Positions 10,187-18,509 of a stretch of 64,000 nucleotides of DNA are shown in pieces; positions within the stretch are counted from its first letter, which is position 1, and each line of letters starts with the position of its first letter. The translations under genes were made by a program, and so were the position numbers. The notes under the pieces were generated by a model. It worked only from the letters and a program-made list of their open reading frames with translations. It was not told the origin of the DNA and searched no databases. Source of the stretch: Saccharibacillus deserti (GTDB taxonomy: Bacteria; Bacillota; Bacilli; Paenibacillales; Paenibacillaceae). The stretch lies in contig NZ_JABJVN010000001.1 of the NCBI RefSeq assembly GCF_013618475.1, positions 744,001 through 808,000 of the forward strand, written 5' to 3'.

Positions 10187-11074
10187 TCAGCCTTTGACGG
10201 CTCCGAGCAGAGCGCCTTTGGTGAAGTGTTTCTGCACAAACGGATAGGCGATCAGCATCGGCAGCGTCGCGACCACGATTACGGCCATTTTGATCGTCTG
10301 AGCCGGAGGAATGACATCGACGGACGTTCCTTCCGCCTGCATGCCGCTCGACACGATCACAATCTGGCGCAGCAGCACCTGAATCGGCCATTTTACGGAA
10401 TCGGTCAGGTAAAGAATAGCGGTCATGTACGTGTTCCAATACGTGACGGCGTAGAACAGCGAGATGGTTGCGATCGAAGGCAGGGCGAGAGGCAGCATGA
10501 TTTTGAAAAAGATACCGAAATCGTTGCTGCCGTCGATTTTGGCGGATTCTTCCAGTTCATCGGGCAGCGCCTGGAAAAAATTACGCATGATGATCAGGTT
10601 GAACGCGTTGACGGCAACCGGCAGAATCAGGGCCCAATAGGAGTCGATCAGCCCGACACCCTTGACGACAAGAAACGTAGGAATCATGCCGCCGCTGAAC
10701 AGCATCGAGAAGACGACAACGAAATTGATAAAGTTGCGTCCTTTGAGATAGCGGCGGGACAGTCCGTAAGCCATCAGCGCGGTCAGGGCCATACTGACGA
10801 TCGTACCGATCACCGTGACGCCGATCGACACGCCCAATCCTTTGAAAATAGTCGGAGTAGAGAGGATATACCGGTAGGCATCAAGCGAAAACGTCGTCGG
10901 GAACAAAATGAACCTTTTGGATACGACTTCCTGGGTGGAAGCGAACGAACTGGCGATGACGTTAATGAAAGGAAGCAGACAAATCAGGGCGATCAGGATC
11001 AATATCGTATAATTCGCGATATCGAACAGCCGGCTGCCCAGTGTCTGCTTGTGTGTCGAGGATGAATGCTCCAT
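10187..11074 (-). CDS. Carbohydrate ABC transporter permease, LplC/YtcP type
   Basis: Inner-membrane permease of 295 residues, MalG/LplC subfamily, with six predicted helices. The EAA loop that contacts the ATPase is visible as E-L-E-E-S-A-K-I-D-G-S. The C-terminus ending in K-G-A-L-L-G-A-V-K-G is typical of the LplC/YtcP group. Shine-Dalgarno AAGGAGGTTCACAAG precedes ATG 11074. It should pair with the LplB-like permease at 11356, but it is on the opposite strand, whereas these genes are normally consecutive in one operon. No ATPase gene is present; such systems usually use a shared MsmX-type ATPase encoded elsewhere (family knowledge). Confidence 0.92.
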   Translation of the reverse strand: MEHSSSTHKQTLGSRLFDIANYTILILIALICLLPFINVIASSFASTQEVVSKRFILFPTTFSLDAYRYILSTPTIFKGLGVSIGVTVIGTIVSMALTALMAYGLSRRYLKGRNFINFVVVFSMLFSGGMIPTFLVVKGVGLIDSYWALILPVAVNAFNLIIMRNFFQALPDELEESAKIDGSNDFGIFFKIMLPLALPSIATISLFYAVTYWNTYMTAILYLTDSVKWPIQVLLRQIVIVSSGMQAEGTSVDVIPPAQTIKMAVIVVATLPMLIAYPFVQKHFTKGALLGAVKG

Positions 11075-11256
11075 CTTGTGAACCTCCTTGAGTGGACTGG
11101 AATACCTATCTCCACGATAACAGCGGCCCTGCGTTCCGTATATAATCCGGGGACGAGGTGATCGGGAGTGCAGAGGCCGGAACCCGGATAATCATTTTCT
11201 TGGCAGGGTATCATCAGCTGAGTTCCGGAAGACGGGAATGGCGCAGCGGCGCGATT

Positions 11257-11286
11257 TTGGAAGCGTTATCATTTGATGATTATATA
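11257..11286 (+). promoter_or_regulatory. Putative promoter for the pectin operon overlapped by a cre-like site
   Basis: TTGGAA (11257-11262), an 18-bp spacer and TATATA (11281-11286) form a plausible sigma-A promoter 70 bp before the LplB-like gene. The 14-mer at 11258-11271 (TGGAAGCGTTATCA) matches the catabolite-responsive consensus TGWAANCGNTNWCA at every position but the third. A CcpA-HPr complex bound there would cover the -35 box, which fits glucose repression of pectin use (inference). Confidence 0.5.
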
Positions 11287-11355
11287 CGGAATACCGGCTG
11301 GGGCTTACGCTTGGGTAGCAAACGGAATTCAAAGCGAAAGCGAGGTTGGTGAGCG

Positions 11356-12318
11356 ATGGCCAAGCCGGTGAACGTGTCCGATACGTCACTGCTGAAGCTG
11401 GATCGTCAAGCTGTGCGCAAAAGCCGTTTCGGGCTGCGCAAGCATATGCTGCTGTATTTGATGATCCTGCCCGGTTTTTTGTATTTTGTCATCTTCAAGT
11501 ATTTTCCAATGGGAGGTCTGATCATTGCCTTCCAGGATTACCAGCCGTATCGGGGGATCCTCGGCAGCCCTTGGGTCGGCTTCAAGCATTTCATCCGGCT
11601 GTTTACCGAACCTACCTTCTTTATGCTGCTGCGCAATACGCTGGTGCTGTTCGCGATGAATATCGTCTTCTTTTTCCCGCTGCCGATTCTTATCGCACTG
11701 ATGCTGAACGAAGTGCGGCACAAATTTTTCAAAGGCGCGATCCAGACGATCATCTATATCCCGCACTTTATGTCGTGGGTCATCATCGTCTCGATCAGCT
11801 ACGTCTTCATGACGGTGGACGGCGGAGTGCTCAACGAACTGCTGGCTGCGGTCGGACTGCCGAAGATCAGTTTCCTGACCTCGCCCGAATGGCTGCGTAC
11901 CGTATACATCGGACAGATCATCTGGAAAGAACTCGGCTGGTCGACCATCATCTATCTGGCCGCGATCACCGTGGTCGATACCCAGCTGTACGAGGCGGCG
12001 GAGATGGACGGAGCCGGACGGCTGCGCAAGACCTGGCATGTCACGCTTCCGGCGATCCGTCCCGTCATCATTACCCTGCTGATTCTCAAGATCGGAAGTA
12101 CGCTTGATCTCGGCTTCGAGCATATGTATCTGCTGCTGAATTCCCTCAACCGCGAAGTGGCGGAAATTTTCGATACGTACATCTATACCGCGGGACTCAA
12201 GAACGGGCAGCTCAGCTACAGTACGACCGTAGGCTTGTTCAAGGGAGTGGTCGGTTTGGTGCTGGTCATGCTGTCCAACCGCCTCGCCAAAAAGATGGGG
12301 GAAGACGGCGTGTATTGA
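11356..12318 (+). CDS. Carbohydrate ABC transporter permease, LplB/YteP type
   Basis: Inner-membrane permease of 320 residues with six helices and the EAA motif L-Y-E-A-A-E-M-D-G-A-G-R. The N-terminus (H-M-L-L-Y-L-M-I-L-P-G-F) is characteristic of the LplB/YteP group, which takes up pectin- or xylan-derived oligosaccharides. It is the first gene of the rightward transport and degradation operon; the solute-binding lipoprotein follows after about 50 bp. The start is ATG with GAGGTTGGTGA upstream. Confidence 0.92.
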   Translation: MAKPVNVSDTSLLKLDRQAVRKSRFGLRKHMLLYLMILPGFLYFVIFKYFPMGGLIIAFQDYQPYRGILGSPWVGFKHFIRLFTEPTFFMLLRNTLVLFAMNIVFFFPLPILIALMLNEVRHKFFKGAIQTIIYIPHFMSWVIIVSISYVFMTVDGGVLNELLAAVGLPKISFLTSPEWLRTVYIGQIIWKELGWSTIIYLAAITVVDTQLYEAAEMDGAGRLRKTWHVTLPAIRPVIITLLILKIGSTLDLGFEHMYLLLNSLNREVAEIFDTYIYTAGLKNGQLSYSTTVGLFKGVVGLVLVMLSNRLAKKMGEDGVY

Positions 12319-12367
12319 TCGGACGGCCGAACAGATTCTATTTATTCCAAAGAGAAGGGGTAATCAC

Positions 12368-13891
12368 ATGAAAACAGCCGCAAAAAAAGTTCGTCAAACG
12401 GGTGCTCTGTTGTTGTGTACCACATTCCTGCTGCTCGCGGCCTGCGGAGGAGGCGGCAGCCAGGCCGCTACGGGAGAACCGTATGACGAGAACTCCAAAG
12501 CGACGATCAGCTGGCTCAATATTCTGCATACCGCTTCTCCGCCGACCGACACCATTTTAAACAAAATCGAAGAAAAAACGAATGCGGATATCCAGTTCTC
12601 CTGGATTCCGGATGCTTCCAAAGAAGAGCGGATCAATACCTCCCTCGCTTCGGATTCGCTTGCCGATGTCGTGACGCTTACGCTGCTCGACAATTCTTCG
12701 GTGCGCAACTCCCTCAAGTCGGGTCTGTTCTGGGAAGTCGAGCCGTATCTGAACGATTATCCGAATCTGGCCAAAATTTCCGAAGACACGCGCCGTTCCG
12801 CTTCGATCGGAGGCAAGCTGTACGGGGTCCCGTTCCAGAAAGATCTGGCGCGCAACGGAATCACGATCCGCAAAGACTGGCTGGACAAGCTTGGAATGAA
12901 AGTGCCGCATACGACCGATGAACTGATGGAAGTAGCGCGGGCTTTCACGGAAGACGATCCGGACGGCAACGGCAAAGACGATACGACGGGCTTTGTCGAT
13001 CGCAGCGATCTGGTGTACGGGGCGTTCAAGACGCTGAGTTCGTATTTCGGGACGCCCAATATCTGGCAGGTGAGCGAAGACGGCAAGATGACGCCCGAGT
13101 TCATGACCGATTCGTACGTCAAGACGATGGATTACATGAAGACTCTCTATGAAAAAGGGTATATCAATCAGGACTTTGCCGTCACCGCCAAAACCGACCA
13201 GCAGCAGAAGTTTGCGCAGGGCCGTGCCGGTATCTATGTAGGGGCGATCTTCGACAGCAAGAATCTGCTCAATATGGCCAAAGGGCTTCAGGACGATATG
13301 GATCTCGTGCTGGTCAATGATATGACCTCAACCGGAAACGAAGCGGATCGCGCGATCTGGGCGGCCAATAACGGAATCGGCGGACTGCTGGCCTTCCCAA
13401 GGTCCGAAGTCAAAGACGAAGCCGAGCTGAAACGGATCCTGAAGTTCGTGAACGATCTGATGGACGAAGAAAGTTACGCATTGATGACCTACGGAATCGA
13501 AGGAACCCACTATACGGTCGACGACCAGGATGCGGTGACGATTACCGATACCGATCTGTGGCAGCAGGAAGTGCAGCCGTTTGCCGCCAGCCGTCCCAAA
13601 GAAAGCGGGTATGCGATTCACGATGCGGACCCGCTGAAACAGGAATCGGACAAACTGATTGCCGATAACGCCAAATACGCCGTGCTGAATCCGGCCTACT
13701 CGCTGGAATCGGAAACCTATAACACCCAGGGTTCCGAACTGCAAAAAATGATCATGGATGCCACGTACAAGTATATCTTGGGCGAACTGGATCGGGCGGG
13801 ATTCGATGCGGCGGTGGAGAGCTGGAAGAATGCCGGAGGAGCAACCATCATTTCCGAATATGAAGCCGCTTACAAAGAGTCGCAATCGTAA
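12368..13891 (+). CDS. Extracellular solute-binding lipoprotein (LplA/YtcQ type)
   Basis: Substrate-binding protein of 507 residues for the adjacent sugar ABC transporter. A lipoprotein signal ends in the lipobox L-A-A-C with Cys 26, followed by G-G-G-G linker. The size and the motif W-L-N-I-L-H after the linker fit the large LplA/YtcQ solute-binding group of Paenibacillaceae. It is anchored to the outer face of the membrane and probably binds oligogalacturonides, judged from the enzymes downstream (inference). Shine-Dalgarno AGAAGGGG is spaced correctly. Confidence 0.9.
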   Translation: MKTAAKKVRQTGALLLCTTFLLLAACGGGGSQAATGEPYDENSKATISWLNILHTASPPTDTILNKIEEKTNADIQFSWIPDASKEERINTSLASDSLADVVTLTLLDNSSVRNSLKSGLFWEVEPYLNDYPNLAKISEDTRRSASIGGKLYGVPFQKDLARNGITIRKDWLDKLGMKVPHTTDELMEVARAFTEDDPDGNGKDDTTGFVDRSDLVYGAFKTLSSYFGTPNIWQVSEDGKMTPEFMTDSYVKTMDYMKTLYEKGYINQDFAVTAKTDQQQKFAQGRAGIYVGAIFDSKNLLNMAKGLQDDMDLVLVNDMTSTGNEADRAIWAANNGIGGLLAFPRSEVKDEAELKRILKFVNDLMDEESYALMTYGIEGTHYTVDDQDAVTITDTDLWQQEVQPFAASRPKESGYAIHDADPLKQESDKLIADNAKYAVLNPAYSLESETYNTQGSELQKMIMDATYKYILGELDRAGFDAAVESWKNAGGATIISEYEAAYKESQS

Positions 13892-13972
13892 ATTGCATCT
13901 TACTGATCGAATCGCACGGAATCGAAGATCCGGACGGGGCGGGCTGCCGCTCCGGTCCGCAAGGAGGATGGC

Positions 13973-15166
13973 ATGAACAATCTCGAGACACAATCGACAA
14001 GATGGAGTATCCGAACCGCGGAATCCATCATGGAACGGATGCCGCGGCTGCATGAGTGCAACGGTCTTAACGGCAAATGGTCGTACGATTACGGCGTTGT
14101 GCTGAAAGGGTTCGAAGCGCTCTGGCGGCATACCGGCGACAATCGGTATTTCCGTTATATCCAACAGCAGATGGACCATTTTGTGCAGGAAGACGGAAGT
14201 ATTCGCGGATACACGGAAGACGAGTACAATATCGACCATATCAACAACGGCAAGCTGCTGTTCGCCTTGCACGCGGAGACCGGAGAACGCAAATACCGTC
14301 TGGCCGCCGGTCGGCTGCGCGGACAGTTGGAACGCCATCCCCGGACCTCGGAAGGCGCTTTCTGGCATAAAGAGATCTATCCGTATCAAATCTGGCTCGA
14401 CGGCTTGTATATGGGGGCTCCGTTCTATCTTCAATATCAACTGGAATACGCGAACGGCGAAGGGCTGGACGACATCACCCGGCAGTTTATCCTGTGCGAA
14501 CGGCATACGCGCGACCCCGAAACGGGTCTGCTGTTCCATGCCTGGGACGAGAAAAAGGTACAACCCTGGTGCGATCCGGATACAGGGCTGTCGCCTCATT
14601 TCTGGGGACGCTCGCTCGGCTGGTTCGTGATGGCGCTGGTGGACGTATTGGAACGACTGCCGGGCAGCCATACGGATGCTTCCGAACTGCGCCGGATTCT
14701 GGTCGATACGCTGACGGCGCTGCGCCGCTACCAGGAAGCCGATTCGGGTGTCTGGTATCAAATTGTCGACTGCGGTACGCGCAAAGGCAATTATCTCGAA
14801 GCGTCGGCTTCCATCATGATCGCTTACGCCGTCGCCAAAGGGATCCGGCTCGGCGTGCTGGATCAGACATGGCAGGAAACGCTGGACCGGGCATTCCGCG
14901 GGATATTGGGCGAATTTGTACTGGAGACCAAAGAAGGCTGGATCAATCTGAACAAGAACTGTCAGGTCGCCGGTCTCGGCGGCGCGGACAAGCGGGACGG
15001 CACCTTCGCCTACTACATCAGCGAGCCGATCGTGACCAACGATTTGAAAGGTCTAGGCGCTTTCTTGAAGTTCTGCGCGGAATACGAATGGACGCTGCCG
15101 GAAGCCAATCGCGCAAAAGGGGTGTCCGCGCGCCGGGAAGGAGCGGATTCCGTTGGGCATGTATAA
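13973..15166 (+). CDS. GH105 unsaturated rhamnogalacturonyl/galacturonyl hydrolase (YteR/YesR type)
   Basis: Cytoplasmic glycosidase of 397 residues with no signal peptide. GH105 enzymes remove the unsaturated uronic acid that pectate or rhamnogalacturonan lyases leave at the non-reducing end. The catalytic Asp lies in W-L-D-G-L-Y-M-G near residue 143, the same position as in YteR. Other conserved aromatic blocks (S-P-H-F-W-G-R-S-L-G-W) are present. AAGGAGG precedes ATG. The end overlaps the start of the GH28 gene by 14 bp, which suggests translational coupling. Confidence 0.92.
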   Translation: MNNLETQSTRWSIRTAESIMERMPRLHECNGLNGKWSYDYGVVLKGFEALWRHTGDNRYFRYIQQQMDHFVQEDGSIRGYTEDEYNIDHINNGKLLFALHAETGERKYRLAAGRLRGQLERHPRTSEGAFWHKEIYPYQIWLDGLYMGAPFYLQYQLEYANGEGLDDITRQFILCERHTRDPETGLLFHAWDEKKVQPWCDPDTGLSPHFWGRSLGWFVMALVDVLERLPGSHTDASELRRILVDTLTALRRYQEADSGVWYQIVDCGTRKGNYLEASASIMIAYAVAKGIRLGVLDQTWQETLDRAFRGILGEFVLETKEGWINLNKNCQVAGLGGADKRDGTFAYYISEPIVTNDLKGLGAFLKFCAEYEWTLPEANRAKGVSARREGADSVGHV

Positions 15167-16502
15167 CGTTAACGATTACGGAGCTTTCCCCGGCGGGAAA
15201 GAGCGGTCGACCGCCGGCATTCAAGCGGCAATCGATGCCGCGGCGCTTGCCGGAGGAGGTACCGTGTTTATCCCTGCGGGGCAGTATTTCACCGGGTCGA
15301 TCGCGCTGCGCAGCCGGATCGAACTTCGGTTCAGTCCGGGCGCGGTACTGAGCTTCAGTACCGATCCTGCGGATTATCCGGTGGTGGATTCCCGCTGGGA
15401 AGGGGTGCGCCGGCAGGTTTACGCTTCCTGCATCTACGGGTCCGGCCTCGAACAAGTCTCGATCACGGGAGGCGGCACGCTCGAAGGCTGCGGCCAGGTG
15501 TGGTGGGAACGGCACCGCGGCGCTGCGGAAGAACTGGCGTATCCGCGTCCGAAACTGATCGGACTCGATTCCTGCAGCCGGGTGACGCTGCGCGACTTGA
15601 ATCTGCGCAATTCGCCGAGCTGGACGGTCAATCCCGTATTGTGTACGGATGTCACGATCGACAATCTGTCGATTCTTAATCCGGCGGATTCGCCCAACAC
15701 CGACGGAATCAATCCGGAATCGTGCAGCGGCGTACGAATCGTCAACTGTCATATCGATGTCGGCGACGACTGTATCGCGATCAAGTCGGGCACCGAAGAC
15801 ACCGAAGACCGGGTGCCCTGCGAGAATATTTCCATCTCCAACTGCACGATGCTGCACGGACACGGGGCCGTTGTGCTGGGCAGCGAAATGAGTGGGGATA
15901 TCCGCAATGTCGTGATCCAGAACTGTATATTCAAGCAGACCGACCGGGGAATCCGTTTCAAATCAAGACGCGGTCGGGGCGGAATCGTCGAAGATATTCG
16001 GATCAGCCATATCGTGATGGAAGAAGTGATCTGTCCCTTTATTCTCAACTTGTATTATTTCTGCGGACCGAGAGGCAAAGACCGTTATGCGTGGGATAAG
16101 AATCCGTATCCGGTGACCCGGGATACCCCGCAGTTCCGTCGTATCCATTTCGCCCATATCACGGCCCGTCAGGTCCACGCGGCGGCCGGATTCCTGTACG
16201 GACTGGCCGAGATGCCGGTGTCGGAAATCACGTTCGAAGACGTCGAGATTTCGATGGCCGAGCATGCCGTACCGGGGCTGCCGGCGATGATGGCCGACCT
16301 CGAGCCGATGCGTGCACGGGGCTTCTATCTGGGCAATGCCCAAGATATCGGCTTTTATCGGGTACGTATTTCGGGACACGAGGGTCCGGCTTTCCGGGTC
16401 GAAAACGGCGAAAATATCGAGATCGAGGCCTGCCGTTCGCGGGATCGTACAGGGTCCAAAGAACTTGTGATCGAACGGGCCTTTTCCGAAGCCACTTCTT
16501 GA
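15153..16502 (+). CDS. GH28 polygalacturonase
   Basis: Right-handed parallel beta-helix glycosidase of 449 residues that hydrolyses alpha-1,4-galacturonic acid linkages. All GH28 signatures are readable: N-T-D-G near residue 180, G-D-D-C-I-A-I-K-S-G near 202, G-H-G-A near 232 and the R-x-K of R-F-K-S. No signal peptide, so it acts in the cytoplasm on imported oligomers. TTG 15153 is preferred because AAGGAG lies nine bases before it; ATG 15159 would be spaced 15. The start lies inside the GH105 gene. Confidence 0.92.
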   Translation: MGMYNVNDYGAFPGGKERSTAGIQAAIDAAALAGGGTVFIPAGQYFTGSIALRSRIELRFSPGAVLSFSTDPADYPVVDSRWEGVRRQVYASCIYGSGLEQVSITGGGTLEGCGQVWWERHRGAAEELAYPRPKLIGLDSCSRVTLRDLNLRNSPSWTVNPVLCTDVTIDNLSILNPADSPNTDGINPESCSGVRIVNCHIDVGDDCIAIKSGTEDTEDRVPCENISISNCTMLHGHGAVVLGSEMSGDIRNVVIQNCIFKQTDRGIRFKSRRGRGGIVEDIRISHIVMEEVICPFILNLYYFCGPRGKDRYAWDKNPYPVTRDTPQFRRIHFAHITARQVHAAAGFLYGLAEMPVSEITFEDVEISMAEHAVPGLPAMMADLEPMRARGFYLGNAQDIGFYRVRISGHEGPAFRVENGENIEIEACRSRDRTGSKELVIERAFSEATS

Positions 16503-16537
16503 GCCTATTCATTTTGCGAAGCGAGGAGGAATGACCG

Positions 16538-17428
16538 ATGCGCGACGATCCGCTGTGGAAGTGCCTGGGCGACCTGCCGGCAAATCAGGACGTTCGGGCC
16601 CGCTCGATCCGGCGGGACACACAAGACGGCTACCGCCTGGAATCGTTGATGCTGGAGCTGAACGGCATCGAAGAAGTGCCGGCTTATGTCGCGATGCCGA
16701 CCGAAGGTTCCGGCCCGTATCCGCTGGTCCTGTTCAACCATTCGCACGGCGGGATGTATGAACAGGGAAAGCGGGAATTGATCCGCAGCAGTTCCTATCT
16801 GCAGCAGGAATCGTTCGCCCAAGCGTTGACCGGAATGGGATACGCCGTAGGCTGCATCGATATGTGGTGCTTCGGCGAGCGCAGCGGCAGAAGCGAGAGC
16901 GAGACGTTCAAGGAGATGCTCTGGAACGGACAGGTGATGTGGGGCATGATGCTCCACGATAATCTGAAATTTCTGGATTATCTATCCGGAAGAGAAGATA
17001 TCGACGCTTCGAGGGTTGCGACAGTAGGCATGTCGATGGGCGGACTGATGGCCTGGTGGTCGTCGGCGCTCGACGGACGGATCGGAGTGACGGTCGATAT
17101 CTGCGGGCAGGTGGAAGCCCGGGCATTGATCGAGCGGCGCGGTCTGGATCACCACGGGTTTTATTCGTATGTGCCCGGGCTGCTGAAACATGTCGAAACG
17201 CTGGATATTCAGAAGCGCATCGCGCCAAGGCCCCGGATCAGTCTGACCGGCAGGCACGACAGGTTGTGTCCACCCGAAGGGGTGCGGCGGCTGGATGAAG
17301 GACTCCGGTCCGCTTATGCGGAAACCGGACATGCCGAACATTGGCGCTGCGTTTCGGCGAGCGGCGGGCATGCGGAGACGCTCGATATGCGGGAAACCTG
17401 GCTGGCTTTTCTGAACAAGCATTTATAA
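16538..17428 (+). CDS. Alpha/beta-hydrolase, probable carbohydrate (pectin) esterase
   Basis: Serine hydrolase of 296 residues with dienelactone-hydrolase/acetylxylan-esterase fold. The nucleophile sits in G-M-S-M-G-G, the acid in G-R-H-D-R-L and the His in S-G-G-H-A-E-T. No signal peptide. Located between a polygalacturonase and a pectinesterase, it probably removes acetyl groups from pectic oligosaccharides in the cytoplasm (inference from context). The gene follows GH28 by about 35 bp with GAGGAGGAATGACCG upstream. Confidence 0.8.
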   Translation: MRDDPLWKCLGDLPANQDVRARSIRRDTQDGYRLESLMLELNGIEEVPAYVAMPTEGSGPYPLVLFNHSHGGMYEQGKRELIRSSSYLQQESFAQALTGMGYAVGCIDMWCFGERSGRSESETFKEMLWNGQVMWGMMLHDNLKFLDYLSGREDIDASRVATVGMSMGGLMAWWSSALDGRIGVTVDICGQVEARALIERRGLDHHGFYSYVPGLLKHVETLDIQKRIAPRPRISLTGRHDRLCPPEGVRRLDEGLRSAYAETGHAEHWRCVSASGGHAETLDMRETWLAFLNKHL

Positions 17429-17486
17429 ACAAGCGGGCCGGACGGGCGGAACCGTCCGGCTGCCGCCCGTTGACAAGGAGGGAACC

Positions 17487-18458
17487 ATGGTGCTTTGGGT
17501 AGGCAGGGAACCTTATTGCGATTACGCGACGCTTCGCGAAGCGGTGGAAGAAGCGGAGCGCCGTGCGCCGGATGTGCCGGAGACGATCTGCCTGCTGCCG
17601 GGTATCTACCGCGAGCAGGTGACCATTTATCGCTCCCATTTGTCGATTATCGGAATCGGACAGGTAGAGATTGCCATGGACCGCCATGCCCGGGAGCCGG
17701 ACGGAAAAGGCGGGGAGATCGGCACTTTCGCCACGCCGACGCTGTTCCTCGGAGGGAGCGATCTTCGGATTGCGAATATCACCGTGTCGAATACGTCGGG
17801 ACAAGGGGCCGAGATCGGGCAGGCGATCGCACTGACGGCGCACTGCGACCGAACGGTGTTCCGCGGCTGCACCTTCCGGGGGTATCAGGACACCCTGTTC
17901 ACAGGACCTCTCCCGCCTTCGCCGAAAAAAGGCGGCGGCACTTCGTTCGGAGGCGTCGAAATCCGCCAGACGCATGACCGGTACAGACAGCTGTATATGA
18001 ACTGCCGGATCGAAGGCACGGTCGACTACATCTTCGGCGGGGCTTCCGCTTGTTTCGAACACTGCGAGCTCCGCAGCCGGCTTCGTGCGGGGGATGAACC
18101 GTTCGGTTATGTGACGGCCGCTTCCACGCCGCGGGATCAAGCATGGGGGTACGTGTTTTTTGAATGTCTGTTGACCGCCGAGCCGGCTGTTCCCGCGGGT
18201 TCGGTCTATCTGGGCCGGCCTTGGCGCGAATATGCGCGGACGGTATTTGCCGGCTGCCGGATGGGAGACCATATTCATCCCTCCGGCTGGCACGACTGGA
18301 ATCAACCCGCCAATCGGCAGACGGCCGATTACCGGGAATACGAGGCGGCAGCGGCGGCATTGCCTGCCGCCCGCGCCGATTGGGCGGTCAGCCGCCCAAA
18401 CGGGGCCGAAGCCTGGAACAAAAAATCGCTGTTTCCGGATGATCCTTTCTGGGCATAA
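17487..18458 (+). CDS. Pectinesterase, carbohydrate esterase family 8
   Basis: Pectin methylesterase of 323 residues that demethylates galacturonate residues. The CE8 motifs are intact: G-Y-Q-D-T-L-F, G-T-V-D-Y-I-F-G-G and L-G-R-P-W-R-E, giving the catalytic Gln/Asp/Asp/Arg set. No secretion signal is visible, so like its neighbours it seems to work on imported oligomers. ACAAGGAGGGAACC precedes ATG. Same operon as the surrounding genes. Confidence 0.93.
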   Translation: MVLWVGREPYCDYATLREAVEEAERRAPDVPETICLLPGIYREQVTIYRSHLSIIGIGQVEIAMDRHAREPDGKGGEIGTFATPTLFLGGSDLRIANITVSNTSGQGAEIGQAIALTAHCDRTVFRGCTFRGYQDTLFTGPLPPSPKKGGGTSFGGVEIRQTHDRYRQLYMNCRIEGTVDYIFGGASACFEHCELRSRLRAGDEPFGYVTAASTPRDQAWGYVFFECLLTAEPAVPAGSVYLGRPWREYARTVFAGCRMGDHIHPSGWHDWNQPANRQTADYREYEAAAAALPAARADWAVSRPNGAEAWNKKSLFPDDPFWA

Positions 18459-18509
18459 TACGGCGAATAAAGAGCCAAATCGGCAGGTGAAAGAAAGGGG
18501 AATGTTAGG

